Below are positions 46,601 to 58,600 of a DNA stretch of 64,000 bases, piece by piece (the stretch's first letter is position 1; the number at the start of each line of letters is the position of its first letter). The position numbers and the translations under genes were made by a program. Location of the stretch: assembly GCA_009767595.1 (NCBI GenBank), contig VSDK01008697.1, positions 39,594 through 103,593 on the forward strand, read 5' to 3'. The notes below the pieces were generated by a model. It saw nothing but the letters and a program-made list of their open reading frames with translations. It searched no databases and was not told the DNA's origin. This DNA is from Symbiodinium kawagutii. Taxonomy: Eukaryota; Sar; Dinophyceae; Suessiales; Symbiodiniaceae.

Positions 46601-49600
46601 GCTCGTTTCACATTAGCCATGGAAGCCCTTGTAGCTATCGTGTTCGGTGCCTTCTCTCTGCCGGTGGTGCCCTGGTGTCATGATCAGGTGCCTGGATTTG
46701 CTGTCGAAGTTGCACACTTGGACTACTTGCAAGCTGGGGGCTTGAAAACTCTGATCCGACTTTGCTGTGACGGTGGCTCTGCATGGCCGACTGATCTTGC
46801 TGATTTGGAAGAATTGGTTGTTCTCATCTATCTGCTTTGGTGCCCCTTGGTGGGCTTGGGTCTGGCGCGCGCCGTAGCCGGCCAGGACCTGCTCGACGCC
46901 AAAGCTGGAGAGGTGGAAATCGACGCTTTTTTTGGTTTCGGCCCTCCACTGGGACGGCGCCTCATCACACCCTTTCCTGTCCTGATGCGTTTGGATCATG
47001 GTTGCCACAGACATTGTCCAGCCGCTTTGGATGACTGAGCTGACGGGGCTAGGCAAAGCTTGGACAGCCGACCAAGCCTGTGCCTGATCCAAGAACGGCG
47101 CTGGACGGGCAAAGTTGGGATTGGTCAGCCACTCCTTGTGGGGACCTGTGCCTCCGGGCTGCGCCGTCAAGGCGTTTGTCCCGCTGTATAGTTTGAAATG
47201 CACTTGTGTTTGTCTGCGCCTGCCAGGACTTAAAATTCTGAAGCCCATGGTGGCTCTTCGGCCTTTGCCTCTTGCCGCTCGAGGCTGCACAGCAGGTGAC
47301 ACCATTAAGTGATGCAAATTAGTTAGGACCTCGTGCCCATGCTTGTGGAATATTTTTGAAAACCGGTGGATGGACGCCACTCACCCCTCCTCCCTCTGCT
47401 GCACAGACAGAGCAGCTGCACCCAAACAGCGCTGCGGTGCACTGCTGACGCCGCGCGCGCACTTCTCAGAAGCCGTCCGAGCTATATGATTTAATTGTCT
47501 TCTTCTCCTTCTTATCCTTTTCTCCTCCTCCGGCTTGGATCACGTCTCCAGATCAGAGTGGCTCTTGCTGCCCCGCAAGTGTAGTGTATAGTGTCGGACC
47601 CGAACCGTACACCGCGAGCTCCAGCGGAGCTCCGGGTGCCAGCGGGCACTGCCAGAGCCGAAAGGCACGTTGCACGCTGTACAGAACATCAGTCGGAATG
47701 TCAAAAGATATGTGGTTTTCATTAGCAACAGTTTCGCCACATTTGACGTGCAATCAGGTAATTTCATTCTGCCAATGGTGCGGCCTAGTTTTCCACTTTT
47801 ATTTTTCAAACTGAACGCAGCTGATTCCCGACAAGAGATTTGTGCTGGACGCATTGCCGCAGCTTGGCCTGAGGACAATCGCTACGTCACTTCGTTTCAT
47901 TGGTCCATTACCCAATTCACACCGGCTTCAAAGCCCCAGATCGACCCAGCGAATAACGTGCCTTGGACCTGGCCGTCGTTGCACCGCGTCCAATGGCGAG
48001 GTCATGGGAAGATATTGGAAATGTTTTGGAGGGAGGTATGAATAAATGACCACAAATGGTGTTTGCATATGCAAAAATGATAAGTTTCTACCAATAAAGA
48101 TCTCCATATGGTTCCGTGGAGTTGAGGAGCGCCACGATTACATGGACAGCGGCAAATATTTTCAGACTTGGCATGGCACGAGTTATTTTAAGCAAAAACA
48201 TGCATAAGCAAATCCGGCGCAATATTATTTTCAGGTTGCATATAGGTTGTAAACCGGCATGGAAAATGAAAGATGGAACGCAAGCAGAAAACAATGAATT
48301 TTGCAATTTATTTATTTGCATGTATTTCAGGTGGGTGAAACATGTTGTTGCGCTGATGATCAGGTCGGAAACCGTCGATGTGCGGGGTGCACGCTGTTGA
48401 TGGGCACGTATATCTTCAAGCGGCATTTTCTGATTGCTGGCAGGCTACAGATCCATTGAGAATGCCCCTTCTTTGCACACACATCCCTGAAAATAAGACC
48501 TCCATATGAAAGGTTTCATTTCAAATATGCCCAGGGGTTTCATGGGTATAGTATAGTACTTCTATGTAATTGATAACATATGTACATTGATACAACGTAA
48601 TGTTTTTATACATTATTTATTTTGACATGCATCATCGCATATCTTACCATCCGTTAACAAACCAACCAAACCGATCAAGTGATTCTGCAATTGTCAATTT
48701 GACCATCCCGCTCCGCTTCGGGCGGACCACCGGCCCTGCCTTCCAGCTCAAACGGATGGTTTCTCTGCTCTTTGCCAAACGTTGTGGGGGTTTGATATTG
48801 GAGGAGCAATGCCAACAACCTCAAACAATCATTGATAATCAATGATATCAATGGTTACTTTTTGTTTTCAACAAAAAATTATCAAACATCAATGCTCACT
48901 AAACATCCGTATAGGAGGAAGGACTTACGGCTTGGCAGCCCATCGAAGCGCCATCAGATCGCAGTTTCTCAGGTTGAACGTGCCTTCGCCATCTTTGTCG
49001 TTGTGGCTTGGCGCTGCTAATCCCTTGCGGTAGAGCCCCAGCCGCGTGCACAGGAAGCCTTGCAGTGGTTATGTTCATGTACATGTGTTGATGAAAAAAG
49101 TAGGTGTGCACGTATATATTTTATTTGTATACGTGTTATATATTTATGAAAAAAATCACACAGTCGGGGTCTGAGAATCAAAGGGGGCCTCCAAGTACGC
49201 AGGAATAGAAGGTCATGAACAGTTTCCAGGTGTTTCAGTGAAGATGAAGGGTTTTGTTTGGCTTGCAGATGTCACCAGCTGCCTAGAAGTTAGTTCTATC
49301 TGTTCCTGTTGTTTTTTGCAGATATTAATGTTGTACAGCTTAAGAATTTAAATCCTGACTCGGGTTTTGAATGGTTGAAGTGTTTTGAACTTTCTTTTTG
49401 AGCATCCCTTGGTCCTTGGCTACTGGTGCTGGGAGGATGTTGGATAGCCTTAAAGCTTTGGCCGTCGCTGGCACCGGACCTGAGGTTTTTGCCTTGGTGG
49501 GTTTTTCCTATGTCGTGGGCAGCATCCTAGGTGCAGCCGCACAACTGGGGTGGGGTTTGAGTGCATTGGGCTGGGGATCATGAGCCAATCATCAACAAGG

Positions 49601-52600
49601 GATGGTAAGACTTCTCGTTTTGGCAGAGAAAGCTGTCGGTTTTCTCGAAGTGCCATAGTTTCTTTTTGCTGGTTGGTCACTGGTTAGTTTTCTTAGCCTT
49701 ACCAAGCCTACATCCAACCCCAGAGATTGCCGGTTAGCCTTCAGATTACTGATTGGTGGTTTGAAACATTTTTATTTTTTCTAGTAATCATTGACAAATG
49801 GTTGTTTGACTTGCGCATTTTTTTCAGAGGGGTTCAACCACCAACCAGTGATGCTCATTAAAAGCCATTGCAATATCATAATGATTACATTGTTAACCAT
49901 TAGTAACCGCTATTTAACCATTGGGTGCTTATTAATCATTATTGAACCACTACAAACCATTTTTCAACTACTATTAACCATTATTCAACCGTTATTCAAC
50001 CACTTTCTAACCACTATTAAGCACTATTAACCATTATTCAACCGTTATTCAACCATTATTCAACCACCAACCAGATTGCCTTTGTCGCTTCGTTCCCTCT
50101 TCGTTCACCCCCAGGATCCCTGGCGCAGCTTCGGAGCATGACGGAGCAATCTGCCAAGGTGGGGTGCCGGTTTCTGGTGGTGCCCTAGGCAGGCAGGAAG
50201 CAACGGTGACCTACCCTGGCAGCTCGAAAGCCTATGAAAAATGGGGAAATTGCTACGAGTTGATGGTAAACTAAGCTCCTGTTTGATGATAAGCCCTAAG
50301 TTTGCCAAGTTATATCAATCAGTAATGGTGAAACTACTACTGGTTGATGGTAAACTGACCTGGAAGCTTGAAAGAACATTGGCAATTGGTAAACCAGCTA
50401 TACATGGTAGATGTTTCACTTCTAGGTTAGTTTTTCCAGAGTGTAATGATAATAACGATGGTCAATGATGGTCAATTAATTCGTTGCGGTCTAGTAATGA
50501 TGATGATTAATAATGGTTGAGTGGTATTTATTGTTGTTGATTCATAGTCAATTGCAGGTTGTTGATGATCAATTCATGGTTAATGTAATAAGTGGGCTTA
50601 ATTGTGGTAAATGAATGACCGTTAATGACGGTTTCATGATGGCCAACGATGATTAATCATGATTCATGATGGCTAACAACATTAAACCAAGGTGTTGACC
50701 GCCAGGGAGCACCAGTCAGAGAAACGGCTTGAAAATTTTTGACCTCGGCGCTGGCGCTTGGCCAGAAGAATTTGCGAATTTGGATGGATGGGATCACACA
50801 GATCGTTCACGAAATGATGCTGTATCCCAACGCCAGGTTTCGAACGGATCGTGTAGTGAGTTCACGCAAGTTGCTATCAAAAAACATCTCAAAACTATGC
50901 CTTTGTCTATGTTTGTCTCCTTCTCTCTATCTATTTGCCTCTCTGTCTCTCTCTAGCTCTCTCTCGCAGTCTCTATGCCACATTTATCATGTTCGTGTAC
51001 ACGGCTGTATCACATAGGCATTAGCACAGAGGCACAGCCCCACCGTTGTTCGAATCGCACAGCGATCTGCTACCAGTCGTCCAGGATTTCTGGATGATGC
51101 GCCGGTTCCTTCGGAGGCGAGGCAAAGTCATCGTCAGGGATTTCGAGGGAGCCCTTCCCAGCAACGTGAATGAAACAAGTTCAATCTTGGTTTGATAGTG
51201 GTTTAAGATATGGTTTGTAATTAATTCAAAAGCCTTATTATTATCCTAAGATATCCTAAGGAACCTATTGGTTCAACATGGAGGCTTCCTCAGTACCCTT
51301 TGTTGTTGGGTATCCAAGGCACCTTGCATGGTTCAACAATGCTTCCCTCCGTTAACCCCGGTTTCGCATGGATCACACATTTCGAGGGACCAGGAATGAA
51401 GGGAACAGGTGAACACTTGATGGTGCTTAGAGCTGGTAGCGGTTCAACCCACAACGTCTCTCATTCCAAGACTTTGTGTCTCACGTGAGATCCGTGACAA
51501 GAAATAATCCTGATGTTTGAGAAAGCACAACAGCTACGATAAAGGCTTCAAAGCTTTATTGATCCGCATTTGGTGGGTGGTTTTAAACATTTTTCCCCAA
51601 GTATTCACAAATGGTTAGTTGGCTGAACAATACTTTGCCTAGGGGTGGTTCAACCACCCACCAGTGCATGTATCGATCATGATTCACCGTTGTTAAGCCA
51701 CCTTGTCACCCACTCATTACCAGCTACTGACTCCACCGGCTCCAGTGCCTGGCAGCTCCCCAACCGCGGCATGTCACGGTGAGGAACCACGTCCCCCACG
51801 AGTTGGCGTCACGGATTCAGCGCTTCGTGGAACATGCGCATTCGCAGAAGCAGAAACAGATGGCCATCACTGAGACTGGGCGGCCGGCGGCAAGTGGTGG
51901 GTGATAGGCAAAGCGCCATGAATGGTTTGTATAGGTGGAAATAGTTCTAGAAAGGTTGGTGATGGTTATTTGAGAATGGTTAAGAATGGCTAGTAATGCT
52001 TAATAATGGTTGATAGTGGTTGATAATGGTTGATAATTTATAATGGTTGCAGAGTTGTAGTTGATTATGTTAGCCATCAATGGTTACTATAGGGAGCCAA
52101 TCAACTACCAATAACAATGGTGAGTTACATCCTAGTAGATTGGTAGTGGTAGTTGATGGCCAGTGGGCAGTGGGTAGGTCGCCAATGGCATGTAATGGCT
52201 AAGCAATGGTTGCTAGCCAGTGGCTAACCAACACGATAACGCGGGCTGATGGATGTTGATGGGGTGAGTGGGTTGATTGGTAGTGATGGATGTTGATTGG
52301 TAGTTTGTAGTTGGTAGATATTGATTGCCATTAGTATGTGGTTAGCAATTGGTGGTTAGTGATGACTAGTAGGTTGCTAATAAGTATTAGAGTTAGCGAC
52401 TAACCATTGATTACTGGTACTGGTGGTTGTGTTTCTTGATGACTTATGAGTACTACCTAGTCACTCTTGACTACTATTGACTGTTGATCAATGGCATTTA
52501 ATGACTATTGATCATGGAAAAAAATCATAACTGGTCAGTCATGTACTATTGATGAAAGGTTGATGCTTGTCAATGTGGTAGTTACTGTCCAGTCCATACT

Positions 52601-55600
52601 GGCTGCTGATGGCAATTTGATTCGCCATTGACCTGGCTGTTGGCATCAAAAATCGAAGCCCATCAATCCCACCATTGGTTGAGAGGTGCCATATGGTGGT
52701 TTCTCAAGTCATAGGGGTACCCACAAATCATCCATTCTAAATCAGTTATGCAAGAAGCCAACCATTTTGGGGGTCCCGTGTTTTGAGAAACCACCATCGT
52801 TAACGATGGCTCTATCATCGACCATTGTTTCAACCTTTGACTCGAGCATTGGCGTCAGCAGTAATTTTCATTATCAACTCTATTGCTATCAACTCCATTG
52901 CCATAAAGCAGCATCAGCCTCTGATTCCCTCCTGATAGCAAACGGAAATCTACGTTGATGGGCTCAACTATCACTGTCAATCATGATTACCTTTTCGCTA
53001 TCAAAAATTACCACCAACTATTGCTATCAACTCCATTGCTATTCACCCTTGCTATCAAGAGTAAAACTACCGATTCTTGGGACCTTGCTGATGGTGGCTG
53101 CGATCCTTCATTGGTCTTGCTCTCCAGTGGTGGATCCGATCCGAAAAAGCGGCTGAGAAGCTTTAGTTGATGTTGATTATGGTCCATCAGTCAATCATGG
53201 CTGATAGTGGTCGCACGGGGACTGTTGCTCCAATGAGGGGTCCCCGCACAAAACTGGCATTTCGCCCAACGCTCTCACGGTGAAACGGTTTGGATCATGG
53301 CAGTTGCATAAGGAATCATCGGCGATGATTACACTCATGATATCGATATGGGTGTTTCTTAAAAAAGGAAATCCCAGGTTTATTACTATAAATGAATATC
53401 AAAGGATGATTGGGGGGTACCCCTATTCTGAGAAACACCCGTTTGGTGGATATCCATCTTGGAACAAACACGACCATTTGAGATAATTGTGATGTGTCTT
53501 GAGTTCATGTCGTTGTGGATGGTGGCCCCCAAGTCCCAGTGATCCCCAACTCCCACTGTTTCGGACACTAAGGAAGTGAAGGCGGGGATTCTCATGGAAA
53601 CGGCAGAGCGAGGGAGGCTCAGGAATAGGCGAGTGATCAAATGACAATGGGGGGTTCTTTATAGCTGGGGGACCCCAAAAGCTATGGCTGGTTTATTACA
53701 ATTGGTTACTGCAAATGATTACTATGAATGTTTACCATGAAGGGTTACTGTAAATGGTCAATGTAAATGGTTCATAAACTGGATGATTTCGGGTACCCTC
53801 TTTGAGAAACACCCCCTGGTATTTGTCGAAAACGTCAGTGCCATTCATTGCCCCTTGGTGATTCACCACAGCAACGACTCCACAATCATTCATAGCTGAT
53901 TTGCCGTGGCCTGTAGATCTCTGAAAGGTGCCATCTTGGAGTTCCTGGGAAGCGAACCAAACATTTCCAAGGTCAAGAAAGTTTCATTGATTCATAGGCG
54001 CAAGGGTAAACATCTGGTTGGCGGTTTTCAACATGTTTTATGTTTTCCAGTAATTATAAACAACTGGTTGGTTGACAAGCATATTTTTCATGGGGGTTGA
54101 AGCCACCAACCATTAAATTCGGGTGTAGCATGAAACCTCTCCAAGCCCCAGCTGCCAGCGGTGCCAAGAAGTACAAGTACCAGCTGAAGCCAACAATGAT
54201 ATCAGGGACATGGCCTCCATAGGTGCACCATGCTGTACCAGATGATGTGTATCGAGAATGACGTGGAGGTATCCCATGGAGAGTCCCACTGAGAAAGCCA
54301 CAAGACTGTGGTATGGGGGCGTGCCAATCCTAAGCAGGGCAGCATACTCACACACGGGATCGGTCAAAATCCCATCCCTGAACAAACCACGAAATTCAAC
54401 TTCCTGGTAGTTCTCCCCTGCTGGTATTTCTTCAAGCAAAATCAGGTCCCTTCTTCACGGGAAACCAATCCTGGTCGTTCTCCCCTGCACCGCCCGCTTT
54501 TTCGCAGGTCCTTGAACTTCTCTCAGCAGGTCTGATGGAAGAATTGCAATGTGTCGGGGATCCCTAGATGGAGGGCTCCCAGCGTAGGTACAGCCATGCT
54601 TGGTAAGCTGGTTCGGTACTTTCCCCAAGAAATGTCTCCTTAACTGGGGCTTCAAGGGAATATTTTTTTTGGTAGCGCTGGTATAGGATAAATGAAAACC
54701 ATGAAAATTCAACGTGCCCTTTGTGTTCGCCCAGTGGATAATGCTGCATATGTCTGTTTTTACATGTTTTTACACATACGTCCATGAAAATGTCAGGTAT
54801 TGTTGTGCATATGCATGATCCATCGGCTCAACTTGCCTCATGGACATTGATCTTCACGAAATTTCATATCTCAATTCCTGGATGGAAGCTGAGTATGCTG
54901 TTTCCCTGCTCACCAACCACTCTTGAAATCTCCAGGCAACAACCGGGGATCAGAAAAGTGAAAGAATTGGTGGGTGGATTGCCCGCCCAACAGAGCATGT
55001 TCTATAAAACAACATTCATTGACATGGGTTTGCCCAGCAGCTGTGTACCTCTGAAAACGCCAGTGGGTGTCCCTAGTAATTAAGCTTGACAAATTGTGTG
55101 ATAGCTGCGGATATTGTCGTGAATGGACATTGTCAGATGTGTCTAGATCAATAGTTTGAATCAGACGCTAAATGATGATGCTTTGCATAAATTGTGTACG
55201 GATTTGGTGGATTGTTCCCGAAAAAGTGACCGCCAAAAATGATGACATCTGGGGACCAACCTAGAAGTGGAATATGAGCCGATCAACAGATAGTAGGTAG
55301 ACGCCGAGTCTGTCGAGGTTATGCGATGGGAGCATAACGGGTGCCGCGTGAACCCACCCACAGTCGTAGATGGTTGGATGGGCTGCCGGAGGTTTCCGCC
55401 CGAGATAGTTATCCAACAGCTCAATAGTTGGATGGCTTAGTTGAGCCGATGGATCATGCATAATGGCTACCCAGCATGAAGCTAAACCCTAGGTTTATTA
55501 AGTGGGGGTATCCCTTATAAGCCTTGGTTTTCCATTAAGGGAACCCCCCTAGTTAATCAACCAGGGGTTTATTAATCCTGGGTAGCCATTACTCAGCTTC

Positions 55601-58600
55601 CATCCTGGAGTTGAGATATGAAAATTTGTGAAGAGTTTTCATGAATCCCTTCGAATCAACCACGGAAACAACACGCAGCTACACTCACCGTGGCGAGCCA
55701 TGAGAACCACAAAGCGCTGAGTAATTCGGGGGAATCAGCTTTCTGTGGCACCGCCAATGGTGCCAGGCCGTCACAACATTGCATATGCACCTGTTGCATT
55801 CTGACTAACTGTAAGGTGCTGTGAGGTTGAATTGTGCCATCTTCATATTTTCATTTGGAGGTGAAACGTTGCATATGGAATATACATAAGGACGTGGGAC
55901 AGTTTCACGGATTTTGTGGACACAAGTAAACTTTGACAAAGTGTCACATCCATCCTATTGGTGGAGGAAGATCATGTGAGTTCAAATAGAAATATGGCTC
56001 AGGTATGCTGACAATAACGTGACTGCACTGATCCCAGGTGACAAACATCATCCAACATCTATGCTGCAGCGGTTCAACATGCAGATGGTTCTGGTTACAT
56101 CATGCAATCTTCCATGGAAAAGTGAGTAGTTTTCATTTGCTGGATGTTCACCAGCTGCGTAGGAAGATTCCCACGGCCAAATGACATCAGTTTTCTTACA
56201 AAAGGATAAGGAAAAAACAAAATCCCTATGTTTCCAGTTACCATATACATATTATATTATGTAAGTAACCAACTCCAAACACTGGCAAAAGCCGGCTGGT
56301 TACCAACTATACTGGTGACTGGAAGCAGTTCTGGGTGTATTCTGTTTGCCATCTTCGTACTTCATTGCACAACGATGCTTCCAACACGTAAATCATCATC
56401 CAGGACCTGTGTCGCCACAGATTCGGACAGCCGCTCTCCAAGTAATCTTTGCGATCAACTTGGTATCACACCATGTCAGCTAACTTTGAGAATCCTGATG
56501 CAACGGCATCCCAATGAACTTCAAACCTGACCAACCATGAACAAATACACGCAAGGCTTATACCGGAAGCCGCAGCCTTCCCCCAAGTCTCTACCAAGAG
56601 CAGTCCAGCAGTGGTAGTGGGATTTCCTTGGATTTCCTTGTTCAGCTTGGTGGTCTTGCTAAGGCCATGAATATGCCGCACATGATGGTACATCCTCTTT
56701 TTTCTTTTCTGAACACCTTCTCAGAACCTTGGCTACGCCCAGCTGATTGATTGGCTTGGCTTTTCGTCCAGCCTGGTGTTGCGGGGCGTCTCGCTGAGTC
56801 CGATATTCCCAAAACTCACAGGTTTCGAACTATGGAATACTTTTCATTCTGGTTCATAACCTGATGATTCTCTCACTAGTAGTATCCCAAACACTACTCA
56901 GGGTTTATGTGCTGTCTTGCTAACAGAGCCGGCCCACGCAGCGATACAAACAGGGTGCCTTTTCCTGGGTCCAACTCGCCAAACCCATCAGCATTTGCTT
57001 GCTTCAGCGGATCGAATAAACCAGACCTTATGTGGCAGCCCTGTCCTCCAACAACATGGCTATGGGTCAATATCAACCAACCAATAGTAGGGGATAAGAA
57101 CCAACAATAATAGGGAAAACAATGGCTAGTGATGGGGGAACCGGGGGTATGAATTTTGAGCTATCAGAGAATCTGTTTTGTTCGTGATTGCATGTGCTTG
57201 CACCTTATGGATTATGTGTAGGGGATGAGCTCATAGAGCTGGGATCACATACAGTCCTGCTGTTTTGGCCAGCTTGGGATGGCTGAGGGTGGTTTTAAAA
57301 GCACACAGCAAAGCCTCAAAGAAATCAGCTGTGGTAGGAACCGGCCCGTGTTAACCGTTGAAAGCGCTGAATTGTTGGTCGACCGTTGTGTATGTGCGGT
57401 CACACGAACGACATCTGGGGAAGTGTCGTAGCACATCATGGGGCCTGAACCAGCCATTTGTTCTGGTTGCATCGCTATTCTGCTTGGGGTGGAGCTGAGG
57501 AGACAGGGGTACCTAGAGCCCTTTAAAGGGTCTTTGCAGGGCTAAGGAGTTACCAGAAGGATTCGATCAAATTTTGGTCAGTTCCTTCGGTTTTGTTGTT
57601 CCCATTCTTGTTGATCATCCTTTGTTGCCTTGATCATCAAATGGTAATGAACCAATGTGTTCATTGATTATCGACCAGATCATCAACTCGATCTGGATGT
57701 TAATCTCGAATGTATCATTGTCAACTAGTAAGAAAAAATCATGGTTGATAGCAAATAATCAAGAATGATGATATCAATAAAACAAAAGTGAAACTGGCGA
57801 GGAATCATTTTCGATTTTTCATATGGGTGTGTCCAAAAATGGATATAATGTCAACAATACATGATACAACACATGACAATGCCATGATATCTCCTTAGAT
57901 TATATAGTGAGCAATCGTAGGGATCCCCATGATTATGATAATATAGGTCATCACTTGAGGTAACAGGTGGATATTACAACAGGGCATCTACTCTGGTTAT
58001 ATTACAATCAAAGCCCTATATCTACCTGTTGTTATATAGTCTATATGGGTAGATTACAACCACCACTGTAATCCCAGCTAATTACTATCCCTAGTTAATG
58101 AAGACTTAACCACCTAATTAACTAGGGATAGCAATTGGCGGGGATAGTTATCATATGATTAGATTCACCATGGTTAACTACCTCTTAAACCCTAGTGAAT
58201 CTATATCAAATTAACATAAATCAAACATGATCATATCTAATGATATAAACATCTATTAAGTATATTAACTATTGATTATGAACCTCTACTTAATTTATAT
58301 AGATGATTAGATTAACCCTTAGTAGTTATTAGATTAACCCTTAGTAGTTATTAGATTAACCCCTAGTAGCTATTAGATTAACCCCTAGTAGATCATAGGT
58401 CATCCCGGATGTTGTTGTTCGTTTCCATGCTGCGGTCCACCTTGAGGTCATCACGGTCCAGAGATTGGCCAAGGAAGCGGTGCATCGAGCGCAACTGGCG
58501 CGTGGAGACACGTGGGGGACACCCAAGGGGACCGGGAACGCGTCTCCGGGGGAACCCTGGGGAAGGCTGGGGAAGTCTGGGGAAGGCTGGGGAAGGCTGG

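Noticed and set aside
46619..47038. 139-codon plus-strand frame as a channel exon
   Set aside because: Sequence does not fit any missing channel part and it is antisense to a longer frame; left unassigned.
51048..51056. GTTCGAATC, a tRNA T-loop-like word
   Set aside because: The flanking bases do not pair as a T stem and no acceptor, D or anticodon arms can be built around it.
53095..53170. Frame DLADGGCDPSLVLLSSGG as another GGDSS relic
   Set aside because: Only two Gly-Gly words are shared; the VVTWG and AFAAI parts are absent.
53915..53990. SLKGAILEFLGSEPNISKV as the C-linker/CNBD junction exon
   Set aside because: It lies upstream of the better LELLSA candidate at 54508 and does not align well with the family.
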